Source: Eleginops maclovinus (Eukaryota > Chordata > Actinopteri > Perciformes > Eleginopidae). From it: a DNA stretch of 64,000 nt. The DNA lies in NCBI RefSeq assembly GCF_036324505.1, contig NC_086365.1:9746155-9810154 (forward strand), read 5' to 3'. Positions within the stretch are counted from its first letter, which is position 1, and each line of letters opens with the position of its first letter. A program made the position numbers and the translations under genes. Shown in pieces: positions 1 through 11,756 of this stretch. The notes beneath the pieces were generated by a model. That model ran no database searches. It was given only the letters and a program-made list of their open reading frames with translations, and had not been told where the DNA came from.

Positions 1-487
1 GGTTGGCTGGCTGGCTGGCTGGTTGGTTGGTTGGTTGGCTGGTTGATTGGTTGATTGGTTGATTGGTTGATTGGTTGATTGGTTGATTGGTTGATTGGCA
101 GGTTGGCTGGCTGGCTGGTTGATTGGTTGATTGGTTGATTGGTTGATTGGCAGGTTGGCTGGTTGGTTGGTTGGTTGGCTGGTTACTTGGCTGGTTGGTT
201 GATTGGTTGATTGGTTGATTGGCAGGTTGGCTGGTTGGTTGGTTGGTTGGCTGGTTACTTGGCTGGTTGGTTGATTGGTTGATTGGTTGATTGGTTGATT
301 GGCAGGTTGGCTGGTTGGTTGGTTGGTTGGCTGGTTACTTGGCTGGTTGGTTGATTGGTTGATTGGTTGATTGGTTGATTAGCTGGTTAGCTGGTTGCTG
401 GTTGGCTGGTATTGGCTGGTTGGCAGGTTGGTTGGTTGGTTGGCTGGTTACTTGGCCGGTTGGTTGATTGGTTGATTGGTTGATTGG
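1..487. repeat. GGTT/GATT tetranucleotide array with higher-order units
   Basis: The tract is built from 4-bp words (ggtt, ggct, gatt, ggca). It is organised into larger units that begin with caggttggctggtt and contain the marker ggttacttggctgg. Units start near 151, 223 and 303 (72, 80 and about 78 bp), with a shorter variant from about 422. The 80-bp unit differs from the 72-bp unit by one extra ttggttga step. The array runs off the left edge of the window, so its full length is unknown. Reverse-strand translation gives Asn-Gln-Pro repeats, which I treat as a by-product. Confidence 0.95.
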
Positions 488-3400
488 AACTTATTTTCAT
501 CTGTAATAAAGTGTGGTACAAAAATGAATGGTACACAGAGAGCCCTATTTTGTTTCTATTCATGTCATAATGTACCCAATCACTTGTGAAAGGTATGACA
601 AAAGTAGTACAACTGTTATTTTTTTTCCCCAAAGCCTGTGTCATAGCCAATTTCATACTACTGCATAGAGGTGGAATAACCTAACCCCTACAGATACTCC
701 CTTCATCTGATTAATCAAAACATCTCTGTCACTATAAATGTGTTCAGTTCCACCCTGACAGGGCATGGCCCCTGAGATTGCAACACATAAATCAGCCACC
801 AGATTATTCTACGCATCAAACCAAACACTACCAGAGAACTGCTGATGCTTGGGAAACTATGGAAGAATCCCAAGGCACTGTCTTCGTGCAATTACTCTGT
901 CACACGGAGCAGAAAACAACACGTAATGGGTCTCATAGTCAGATCAAACTAAATAAATGAATGGTTGCTTTTTTTTATATCTACAGCCCAGGTCCACAAG
1001 ATGACCTGATGACCGAGGGATGTATGTCAGACACATCCATTGCTTTTGAATTTTCTGTTGGAGAAATCTGTTTAACAAGCTCTGTTGCAGAATACATCTA
1101 CTTCAGTAAAAGATTAATGGTAAATCTAACAAGTAATTACAATGCTGCTATATTGGGAATAGCTTCTGTTAAAAAAGCAATTATTATGTAACCCCAACCA
1201 CAAATGTGTGAAATGCAACATGTTGCTGGATTAAACTGTCTTTGCTTCAGTTAAAGCTCTGGACTTTGACCACATTATTCTGTGGGGAAATGAAAAAATG
1301 GATTAATGATTCAAACACGTCTAAACGTCCCTTCTGTAAGGTACACGTATAACTGAAAATCTATTTAATGGCTTTGTTTTTCTTTTTAATTATTACAAAT
1401 ACTTTGCTGTAGAGAGAAAGAGGGACAATTGGTTCACTGGTATACGGCAAAAGATGCTCGTATTGGTAGGTAATAACATGAAAGCTTGTATTTTTTCTTT
1501 GTATAACACAATTGAATTTGTTTGAAATGAATGGTGATATTGTAATGGCATCAACCAGTGAGATAAACATGTTGGTTCAAGTCTGTAGCTAAAGCTCCAT
1601 GCTGTTATCTGACTCCTTACAATGAATGCTGGCAGCAGAAAGAACAAACGGTGGTATAAAGAGAAGAGCCCCTCTAAGACAAAAGGAGAATATTTATAGT
1701 AAATGCTGAGCACTAAAATCCTTTGTGATCTGCCACCCACTTCTCCAGATTGTTATTAATCCTGCATTCTGCCAGACTGCTTTGTAAAATGCAGCACGAT
1801 GCCAAAGCAGGACCTATCCTGCCAAATATCTTCCAGCTGGCTGTGCTGTGTCATGCTGCAGCCCGGCTGCTTATGTTCCTCCTCTTAGGTTCTATTCACT
1901 TTCTCATTTCTGTTTTTAATATCGTGTTGTTTAAAGTGTGTTGTGTCTGTGTATGACTGTTACTAGTGTTAGGCAAACATATTGTTGCTTTTGTTCCAAG
2001 AATTCGAAGGTAAGACCATTATCATCTGTATCTGTACGTATAATGTGATTAGCTTAGCCAAAAATGAATAATGATTAGAGGTTCCCATACTTAGTAAACA
2101 GAGATGAGTGGTTTCAATCTACCCATATATCGCTGTCCCAAAGCAATAATGTTTATACTTTAAGAAATGGCACACAAACCTCCAAAAGTGTCAATGATAT
2201 GCACACATCTTCAAATGTAAAAATCAGCCTGTCGGTGCTCACTGGTTAACAAATAAAGAAAAAACACAGTTTCTAAATAACCTCAAGTATTTCTGTCTAA
2301 CTTCTTGGTAAGTTTGACTAACTCCTGGTGTTTACGCCTCATCTCAGTAAAGTACAACTGGATCTACATGGCCTAAACTATGAGAATAAAAACTAAGTAG
2401 TATTAAATTGGAATTCAATTTATACACTGGCTCTAATTTTGGACCCCTTCTTATATGAGTCAGCAGTACAATGTAGCTGTAATTGATGCAATAAACGGAT
2501 ATTATAAAGGGAACCCTGTTCATCAGGCACTTTTTGAGTATAGTATATGCCTCAATTAAGCATCAAAGACCTTATCCAAGGAAGTATCTTCAGACTGTTT
2601 TCCCGTAATTGTAATTTAGAGTTGCTCTCATTCCTTAGTACTGGAGGACCCTCGCATGCCTTACTTTGCCCCTACCTAATTATACTGTTAGTGATTAAGA
2701 CATGCTGGCAAGCCAAGCTATTGAGCTGGGTTGGTGCTCCTCTAATTAATTTGTCTTTCTTCCCTGGGCACATTAGGCTATTTTCTCTTCCTCTCATGTA
2801 GTCTCAACGTCTAACTTTAGACATCAAATCTCACCACGGGTAGTCCTGGGATTTTCTGAATTTATTGGAAATATTCTCTGCTGTGAATGTTTCATCATTA
2901 TAGCAGAAAGTTGAAATAAAACGTATGAGTTGAAATGACAGATTAATTACAAAGCGAACAGTAAACCTCATATCGGGCTTAATTTGTGTCCTTTGTGTCA
3001 GCGAGGTAAACAGTGGGCCACGTTTCCATCTCTGCAAATTATACAATCATGTCCCAGAGGTGGAAGTTTCATTCCTTCTCGTAGGGGGAAGCTGGGAGCA
3101 GATTGCAGGAAGGAGGACTGAAGTGTTGAGAGCGGCCAGGGAGGACAATAAATCATGCAGGGCCAGAGCAGCAAAGCAAGCACTGTGGGTGGAATATCTG
3201 ATGAGGGAGGCGGTAAATGAGTTAGCTTTGAGCACACGATAGCCAGAAAGGTGTGGGTTAGAGGTGTGCTAATAAAAGACAGTCAGAGCTAAGCCAAATA
3301 AAGGGATATGAAGGTGTGTATGACAAAAGGGATGGTAAAAGTAAAGTGCAGAGAGTCTACCCTCAGGACCGTACCTGAACATTTAAAATGATATACTGGC

Positions 3401-3513
3401 CATCTGGCACAACGTAGGAAATGTTTACCCACGGCCATCTGGGTCAGTCTTTCACTCTGTTTTCCATGCTTGATATTTTGGGTGCACATGGGAGCTTGCT
3501 TTGTGCATGTTAT
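488..3513. other. AT-rich stretch, no gene seen
   Basis: No recognisable exon, RNA gene or mobile element. The longest open frame (1393-1740, minus, 115 codons) has no family hallmark and overlaps another open frame. A GC-richer patch near 3040-3240 is open on both strands, which argues against either frame being real. It may hold unique or regulatory DNA, but nothing in the sequence proves it. Confidence 0.6.
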
Positions 3514-3891
3514 AACCCTAACCGGCCAATCCCAAAAAAGCTGCTCATACTTGTACAAACATCATAGCTTCTGCTGTAGCCAACTCCATTGGTGCAAAAT
3601 GTGGATACAACTTTGGAAATGCATGTCCCCAAATCTCCCCAAACACAACAGAGTAACAGTTGAACCATCAACAGTTACCTGCTCAAGAACTTCATGGTTC
3701 TCACAGACCAGAGATACCGCTCAACCCACATTCAGACACTGGTGCAGTCAACACTCACCCTCCCATAGGTCTTTAAGCACTTTAACCCTAGCCCTAATAG
3801 GCCACTCCCTAAAAAGCCTGTCAAACTTGTGCTCACGCCATAGGTTCCACTTCAGCCAACACCATCTGTGTAACATTTGGAAACAACACTT
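3514..3891. repeat. Diverged local duplication, two about 105-bp copies
   Basis: Positions 3514-3614 and 3784-3891 align in the same order. Both start aaccctaaccggcc or aaccctagccc; both then have a short A-run with agc(c)tg, then acttgt, then agccaac followed by gtg.aa.at.tgga.acaac. Divergence is high. The copies lie 270 bp apart and the spacer does not obviously repeat, so this is either an old tandem duplication or two ends of an unrecognised element. An open frame at 3470-3913 spans both copies but shows no protein family. Confidence 0.55.
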
Positions 3892-5087
3892 GAAGGAAAG
3901 ACCCATTATTTAGTCATTTCACCCCCTTGCAGCTATACTGTATACAGTGTCCGGTGTTGGAGTGGTTTATTCATGCATCATGTTGTAGTTTGGAGTTGCA
4001 AATTAGCTCAAAAAACTTGCTATGTGAGTATGACAGGAGGACTCGGAACAGAAAGCTGTATTCTTAATAATTAAACCTCACTCAAAGGAAGAAAACAGGA
4101 CCTTTAACACATCAAGATAAAGAAATACAACATCAGAGCTGGCGTCCGCACTTTTTGGCCATAGTTTTTTCACTAGAAGCCCCAACTTGAAGATCTTGCT
4201 CTCACACTTTAAAGAAATTAGGCTTTCACCGCTCTGTCTGCAAGCCATATAGCGAGGGAGGAAGATGATAGAAGTCACATCCTCACCGGCAGCAACATCC
4301 GGTGTCCACCCGGGCGATCAACTCTTAAAAACAGCCTTTCGGTCTTTTGGCTCGGAGTGCCTGCAGGAGAAAAAGCAGAGCGCTCAGAAAAAAGGCGCTG
4401 AGCTTCTTCCGGAGGCAACCACTTCCAACAGCATGAGCTCCGTTCTCTTGGAATCAATTGAAAAATGTGGACACAGGCCCTAATGATGTATTCATTTTTA
4501 GTAGTAGTTTAGGGAAAATGCTTTGTTGCTGTTTTACCGAATAATTGTACTTGTTGGGGACAAGGTATTGCAGTATGTATCATTTCAAAATAATAGCCCG
4601 ATACTGGGATCCCCCTCAGGCTCAGGAGCAGGAAGGCTGGACAATTGGAAATAAAAGTATACCAGCACATCAACAGTGACTCCACAATAACACAGGTCCG
4701 GTCCATAAACTACAAGCTAATCTTTAGGGTTATCGTTGTTCTCTTCATTAGAGGACAGACTGTCAATGGTTACAAAGGTCAAACTAAATCCTATGCCACA
4801 CAGTCTATATTTTTTCCTCTATAGCCGTAGATAACAAGGGCATCTCCTCGGCCTACGTCCCGCTCCCGTGTCTCTAATTTTGCCTCCACTTAGGCCGTGT
4901 GATGATGTGCCTGAGAGAAAAGCTTGCCTCATTAGAAAAAGCCCCCACAGCTGTCTGTAATTGTGCACTCACTCTAGTGAAGCGTTGTGACCTCCCCCTG
5001 CTCCCCCTCAGTGAGAAAGGACGGTATCGTTTCAGCACATCTCAGGCTCGCCTCATTTGGATTCAGTTTTCTTTGAGAAAAGATTCC
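3892..5087. other. Unassigned stretch
   Basis: No gene recognised. Around 4265-4480 the base composition is GC-richer and short frames are open on both strands, the pattern of an unidentified repeat or a CpG-richer patch rather than of one coding exon. Nothing else stands out. Confidence 0.5.
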
Positions 5088-5092
5088 ACCAC

Positions 5093-5123
<31 letters not shown>
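5088..5123. repeat. (ATC)n trinucleotide microsatellite
   Basis: About eleven tandem atc triplets, nearly uninterrupted, preceded by an imperfect accacc start. Overlapping open frames read poly-Ile, poly-Met or poly-Asp and are repeat artefacts. Confidence 0.95.
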
Positions 5124-5124
<1 letters not shown>

Positions 5125-7803
5125 GTTTTTTCTTTTTCTGTCTCCTTTTTTCTAAAGAGTCGAATTGTCGTTGTGACAAGCACACCCCCCAAGCCGCCAA
5201 ATTCGGCCAGTGCCTTAAGGTGTCTGAGATTGGGGGGGAATAGTCCCTTCCCACTTCCAAAATAAATCTGTCACCAGACAATAGAGAGAGGATGCCTTTA
5301 GTGAAGAACAACTTGCTACCCCCATGATTCATCGATGCTACTTATATGCTGTGGCAAAGTCGAGCCATTAGGCTTTCAAGAGACTTCTACAAAGGTGCCA
5401 CATTTTGGAGCTTTTCAGATCCATCCTCAGCTATAATTTGCCACCATCCCACTTGTTTCATTATTTTCAAGTTAGTCACTCTGGCTCCTCTCTTTCCTTC
5501 CCATGCTATCTTTCCTCACCCAATAACCAGCCATGGGATGACCTTCTGACCCCAAAAAGTAGATGAGAAATCACTCATATCCAAGATTTATGAGCAACTC
5601 ATGGCTTTTGACAACTGTTCTGTTGCCAAAATTAGAATTGCTTGGCAGCAAAAGCTGGGGGTAGATTTTACAGATCAGAGGTGGGATGAAGCTGTGTGCT
5701 AAATGCTATCAAGCACTCACTTCTTCACTTCTTTACACTTCTTTTTTCCACCTCAGCTACTGTATATGTTTTTTCTTTTTTCAAGACTGCATAAAATGAG
5801 GAGTGATTGTTTTATGATAAATTCCTGGGAATCCATATCAGGATTTCGCCCTTTATAGCAGTATTTGTGGTCTCCATTGATTCTTCCCAATTAAATTCTT
5901 TACAATGAGACACATTATCCCTTACCTCACTCTTGGCAAGATGAAGAAGGAGGCATCTATTTCATGATGGCTTAGAGATGTCTTTGGTAAGGAGTGATAA
6001 CTCCCAGTAAAAGTCAGCTCTGAGGAATTGTTCCTGACATTGAATTCTTCTATAAATGACTTTAACTCCCTACAATTATAACCAACTGACCTTTCCCCCC
6101 CCCTTTTCTCATATTTTCTATATCTGTAATTGTTATTTTATTTATTCAATATATACTTTTTATCTATATAATGATCATTATTTGTATGTTTGTATTTAAA
6201 CCATTCATTAGCACTGCAATGAAAGGTACCCTCGTTATTTCCAGATGAATATTATCCCTGGGTAAATGAATTTCCTAACAAAAATGGGATAGACTTGTTA
6301 TCGTATTATTTTATTCCATTGGGTATTTATTTCCCCAATAAATTATTCATAATAAAACACATTTTGTGTGAGTCAAGACATAAATCATACATACCGACAT
6401 ATTATCAACATCCTTATCTTCATCAGGAAGCACCCGCTCCTGATAGAGCCACTGTTAAGCAAACACCAGACAAAGTTTAATTTGTACTCCACAAAAGAGG
6501 GGAAGAGCTGCCAACAGATTAGAGATCTGCATGTATGCCCCAGCAGGAGGTTGATGTTTGACTCGGTTTCCTCATTTCAAAGCATTACATTGATTAATTG
6601 TGAACATTACATCTAAATGTGTATTCTCATTCCCAATGAATCTCTTTTAAAACCAGAAAACACAACTGTCTAATTATGGTACACATTAGAGGATGATTTA
6701 TATGTATTTTCTAGTTTTTATGGTGTAAGTATATTAAATCACAGCAATAAAGACCTTTGGGCCACTGGAATTATTTTACTGCAAACCATCTGCAGAGTTT
6801 TTCATTGGTTTAATATCTTAACAGAACTACAACAAATGGGTAGCAATTTCAATGCACATGTGAATTAAAACATTATTTCTCTAAGTAGGAAGTATTAAAA
6901 CAACAAGCCTTTTATTTCACCTCTAAATGTTATCGTATTTTACCCAGAAGCCCCCCTATTTCCCTTTTCCCTGTTGCTTTATTTGCCCCTTTTCTGGTTC
7001 AAGATGAAAAAACAGATCACTATTGACATACTGGGGTTTTTCTTTCCTACTGAATGCCCTATTGATGAGGCTGGTTCCACAGAAGAATTAGCTTCAAAAC
7101 GCTGACAGTTATCTCAAGAGTTTCCAATCAGGCTTCCACTAAAGCCTCCGTTTATCTCTGTAATACATAGGGGGGAGGGTGTTTGGAGGCAGAGAGCTTT
7201 ATGTAGGAGCATCAACACCCCAGAAAGCCCAGAATCTCTATCTGCTGCACACAGAGCTTTAGGTTTGATCAAGTCTTATTGGATGCTGACTTCGCACTCC
7301 TCCTCCCTGGAGAAGCAGGCGCTGTGTTTCCTTCTACAAGTAGTTTCTAGTTTCCTTACTAAAATGAATGTCTTCTACTTGGAATAACATTCCCTGATTG
7401 AACCGTTGATACATTGATTTTTTTAAAGGGCTTTATAACCTCATTTTGAAGTTGATTTTACTTCAACCTGCATTCAAATCAGACATTTATTAAGTTACAG
7501 TAAGGAATGAAAATAACCATTAAACAATGTGCTTATTCCTTAATATCCTAAGTATTCAAACATGTTTTTAGTTTTGAATCTTTATGTAAAACTAAAAAAT
7601 AATTACTATTTTATTGTTTTACAATCACTAACCTAATTTGCATTCCCATTTGCAAACAAGATGATAGAAGCCATACCATATTGTGTACCTAGCATTAACA
7701 CAATTAATGTTGTTTTTAAAGAATATGAAATGAATTAAGGAATTTCCCCCAAAAATGATTTAACATACAAGCGTTTCCAAAACCAAAGTTGGATCTTATT
7801 GTC
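5124..7803. other. AT-rich stretch, no gene seen
   Basis: Long AT-rich DNA with short homopolymers, including a run of about nine C near 6096. No open frame above 82 codons, no SINE boxes and no inverted-repeat element were found. It has the look of unique intergenic or intronic DNA. Confidence 0.6.
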
Positions 7804-8175
7804 TTTGAAGAAGAAGATGAACCTTTATTAATCCAAAATAAAGAGGAAATTCAGTTTTACATCCAGGTAGGCGCAAACATGCACATGCATTTTTAGTACA
7901 CACAATTTATACACACTATACAGTTTTTCGTAGGTTGCACACATGCACATGCATCTGGAGAGGTGACAGAGCGAAGGCTGTCAGTCTCGCCGGCGCCACA
8001 GAGCAGTTGGGGGTTCGGTGCCTTGCTCAAGGGCACCTCGGCAGGGCCCAGGAGGTGAACTGACACCTCTCCAGTACTAGTCCACACTCTGTATTTTTTT
8101 GTTCCGTTCGGGACGTGAACCGGCGACCTTTCGGTTCAAAGCTGAGGTCCCTACAGACTGAGCCACTACACTGTG
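7804..8175 (-). mobile_element. tRNA-derived SINE, minus strand
   Basis: Read on the minus strand, the element begins with a tRNA-like head. The A-box-like tggctcagtctgtagg is at 8150-8165 and the B-box ggttcacgtcc at 8111-8121. A body follows with cctgccgaggtgcccttgagcaa and aactgctc, then an AT-rich tail ending in a ggattaataaagg motif near 7830. The same head and body occur on the plus strand at 51369-51690, so the two are members of one family. SINEs are non-autonomous and borrow a LINE reverse transcriptase; the tail motif is the probable recognition end. Family name not assigned. Confidence 0.85.
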
Positions 8176-9159
8176 TTCCTATTGGATAGAAAACCATATT
8201 TAGTTTATTTGTATTCATATTGAGATATACAGTATGTTTAACCACATTAATAGGGTACAGTGTGCACCCTCTCCTGTAGTGGGTTATATTGGTTTTTGTG
8301 CATGTAAATGGTCTGCAAAGGCTAAAATCCAAAGGGAAAACCTGTTTTAACATAATCAGGTTATCTTCCACGGAACTCTCTCAGCATCAGAGTAAATGTT
8401 AAATCAGCCTGGTTTAATCAGGTGGGTTAAATCAATCGGAAACATAAAGTAGCAAATTCACATCTCTAAATGGTATACAAATGTTACCGATCATTACCGT
8501 CACCATTTGTCTGCTGCTGGTGCAGTGTCCCTGAGAGGCTATTCATTACAATGATCCATAATGTGATCGATGCATTAGTTTGCCGGCTGTACGGCTGAAC
8601 ACAGAGAGGTGATCACCGATGGCTGGAGGAAAATATGCTATCATTCATGATGGTTTGCCCAGAGCCAAGCGCCCGCAGAATATATCTGGTGGACGGATCA
8701 ATAAAACCCACCTGCCACAGTGACTGCTGTCCTCTGCAGCCTACATGTCTGAATATTGAATCTGCACCATTAAAGCAAATTATTATATATCAAAAAGGAT
8801 CTTTAGCTTCTTACTTCTCACAGGTTTAAGAGTAAGCCAATTATGGTTTGCCTTAGGTTTTCTGCGGTAATCGGAGGGGAAATTGTGTAACGCAGTGCCT
8901 TTGAATGGAGTTTAGGACATTGAGATTTAAAGTCCTTTAACAGATGCATTCAAATAAAAATAAAAGCAGCATTCCCTTATTCCTGAATAATGAAAGGATA
9001 AGGATTGGAAAAAAGGATTTCCATGAAAACTGAACACAACGGTTCCTTTATAATGCTACATCTTAAAACTCTATTATGTCACCAATACTTGGATTGAAAA
9101 ATCACTGTGACTGTGAAATGGGGCCGGACCAATCCTGGTTTTGTGCTAAAATAAATGAA
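8176..9159. other. Unassigned stretch
   Basis: No gene, RNA or repeat recognised. Open frames here are short and lack any motif. Confidence 0.5.
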
Positions 9160-9350
9160 AAGGTGTGTCTCACAAAGACACAGAGCAGGCGGGGCTCTGG
9201 CCTCTGACAGAGGGTGAAAAGAGGTGCTCTAGTGAAGGCAGTATGAGACAAATAAAGAGCTTTGTGAACATTAAAGCATGTAAACATTTCACAGTAAAGG
9301 CGAAAAATACAAATATGAACCTGACTTCGAGCAGGACATGTCCTCTTTAA
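9160..9350 (-). mobile_element. Dispersed non-autonomous repeat, copy 1
   Basis: The reverse complement aligns over nearly its whole length with 20986-21190. Shared blocks include ttcatatttgtattt, catgctttaatgttca, tctcatactgcct and caccctctgtc. It is a diverged copy of a dispersed teleost repeat, probably the end of a non-autonomous DNA transposon; the class is inferred. Both copies contain a 61-codon frame, but the differences do not fall in a protein-conserving pattern. Confidence 0.75.
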
Positions 9351-10936
9351 CACATCCAGAGGAGTCAAATCTAGTGGATGTCTTCCAAAGGGGGTTTGAT
9401 TCAAGAACTGCCCTTTTAGTAATGACCTTAAAAGGGAAGCACTGTCAAAAAGGGACATTTATAATGAGAGGAATTTGAATTTAAAATCAAGCTAATTATC
9501 TAATTCAATGGGAAGGTCAATTATTGTCGTAGTCTCAATGTTTAAAAACAACAAAGAATATATCGACCACTGGTGACGAAATGATAGCAATCACTTTGAT
9601 AAAAGACTCCACCAACCCCAACCCTACTCCCTACATGGAGTAGTGTTTACTTTTCTTGCTAATTGGCAAACCTAACTTGCATCTTAAATAGTAAATGGAT
9701 TTATTTATGCAGCACGTTTATCTAAAGAGCATTACTATTTGCCGAGTCGCCCATCACACGCAAGGTCGGGTTCAAGGAGACTTCAACTCATCTTCTTGAA
9801 CTCTGTCATACGGGATGAGCTGGCTCTGATTACAATGCAGAGAGAGTTTCAATCAAGGTTAAACTGAAAAGGCTCAGGCGTCAGATACAAACCTTATAAC
9901 TGTTGAAAAGCAATATGCCAGGAATCAGTTTTCAATTGAAAAAAAGTTGGAAACAACCTTAAATATAAAAGTACGGAATAGAAATTTGCATTCAATTAAA
10001 ATGCAGTACCTTCTGCCACAAATATCCTCCCTCATCACTTGACCCTAGTTCACATCTCGCCTCCTCACTTCATTTGAGCGGCGCAGGAGACAGACGGAGT
10101 TAATAGGATATTCCACGGGGGTGGTCCGCCACCGAACAAGGACACATAAGAAACACATTCTCAGTGGCTGGTTTATTTAATAATGGCAGCCTTCGATTCA
10201 AGGCACGCGTCATATATAATGTGCAGCAGCCCTGAGAGAACATGTTTCCCACTCTCAGTCATTTGTTTGCAAGCAGTCACGTATCCGACTGTGATCCTGA
10301 CCAATGCTTGACTGCACGGGGCAGAACTGCACAACCTTTGCCTCTCATACACCATTATCTAGTGAGAAAGGTCAGCGCGGTGTGACTCATCCACCCTGCT
10401 GTGTGTGACGGGAATAAATGAAGGCAGGGATGTTTGGTCCACAGCAGAGCGGGAAACGGATGAAAGGAAGAAGAACAAAGCATCAGGAGGAGAGGTGTGG
10501 ACCTGCTAAAATGGATGAGCCAAGATTAAATGCAGACGCTGGATTGGATTTGGATTAAAATAAATATATAAATGTAAAGGATTAAGCAGAAAATGGACAT
10601 TACCATGTGGCGTTAAAGCTGCTCAATAAAGAGTTTAATCGGGTGTGCCCATTTTAAATTTGAAGTGACTTTAAACTGTGTTGGAATTGCTTTTATGTGA
10701 TTGTGTTTACGTTTCATTATTCTCTTTTTGTTTCTCTGTGTATAGATGCTGCTTTAAAATAAAGTGTGTTATAATGGTGCTTTATAAATGGTATTGTTAC
10801 CTTTTGAGGGGAAGCCTTAACCAGGGCCAAGGGTTGATTTATGCTAAATATTTCAAATGTGACATTATAAAACAGGTTTTTGCATTGTCTTTGACAAACA
10901 AACAAAACTATATTTTCAGAAAAGATAAAAACTATA
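9351..10936. other. Unassigned stretch
   Basis: No gene seen. The sequence is mixed AT-rich and moderate GC, with no SINE boxes or terminal repeats that I can pair. An 89-codon frame at 10678-10947 is AT-rich and overlaps an antisense frame of the same size, so I do not call it. Confidence 0.5.
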
Positions 10937-11100
10937 ACAGTTGTTAGGGCCGTGTATTTGAACGTATGTAAATACAATATCCTTCTTTACATTCATAGTT
11001 TTTGTTTATATTTTATTTCATTTTGTAGGAATATTTTATACATTTCTATTGTTATTGAACTGCTGCAAGGTAAAAAAGTCCCAAATTGGGATCAATAAAG
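10937..11100 (+). mobile_element. LINE 3'-end fragment
   Basis: An AT-rich sequence ends in ctgctgcaaggtaaaaaag, then tcccaaattgggatcaataaagt. The gggatcaataaag ending is typical of teleost L2/CR1/Rex1-like LINE 3' termini. It abuts directly on the tetranucleotide tract, which fits microsatellite growth from a LINE tail. No coding part remains. Confidence 0.6.
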
Positions 11101-11756
11101 TGCCTCCGTCCCTCCGTCCCTCCCTCCCTACCTCCCTCCCTCCCTCCCTAACTACCTCCCTCCCTCCCTACCTACCTACCTACCTACCTCCCTCCCTCCC
11201 TCCCTCCCTCCCTCCCTAACTACCTACCTACCTACCTACCTACCTACCTACCTCCCTCCCTCCCTACCTACCTACCTACCTACCTACCTACCTACTTCCC
11301 TCCCTCCCTCCCTCCCTACCTACTTCCCTAACTAACTACCTACCTACCTACCTACCTACCTACCTACCTACCTACCTACCTACCTACCTACCTACCTACC
11401 TACCTACCTACCTACCTACCTACCTACCTACCTACCTACCTACCTACCTCCCTCCCTCCCTCCCTCCCTCCCTCCCTCACTAACTACCTCCCTCCCTCCC
11501 TCCCTCCCTCCCTCACTACCTACCTACCTACCTACCTACCTACCTACCTACCTACCTACCTACCTACCTACCTACCTACCTACCTACCTACCTACCTACC
11601 TACCTACCTACCTACCTACCTACCTACCTACCTCCCTCCCTCCCTCCCTCCCTCCCTCCCTCACTACCTACCTACCTACCTACCTATCTACCTACCTACC
11701 TCCCTCACTACCTACCTACCTCCCTACCTACCTTCCTACCTACCTACCAACCCACC
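11101..11756. repeat. (CCTC/CCTA)n tetranucleotide tract, about 650 bp
   Basis: Alternating blocks of cctc and ccta tetranucleotides, with rare variants (ccta to ctaa, cttc, ctat). The longest pure ccta blocks are near 11337-11448 and 11516-11632. One strand is almost entirely pyrimidine in the cctc blocks. The tract starts right after the LINE tail and ends in accaacccaccaaatc. Confidence 0.97.

Noticed and set aside
1..487. A CRISPR-like array of regular repeats (also considered at 11.1-11.75 and 32.3-33.6 kb)
   Set aside because: There are no unique spacers between constant repeats. These are simple or minisatellite arrays in eukaryotic DNA.
387..656. Asn-Gln-Pro-rich minus-strand frame as a low-complexity protein
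   Set aside because: The Asn-Gln-Pro part is the tetranucleotide array read in one frame; nothing upstream supports a gene.
3470..3913. 147-codon frame
   Set aside because: It spans the diverged duplication and spacer, with no family motif. Its length is within chance for six frames of 64 kb.
9165..9350. A 61-codon frame with a homologous 61-codon frame at 20997-21182 (27 of 42 aligned residues equal), suggesting a small conserved protein
   Set aside because: Codon by codon, most differences fall in first or second positions and few in third, so the frame is not under protein selection. Both lie in a dispersed repeat.
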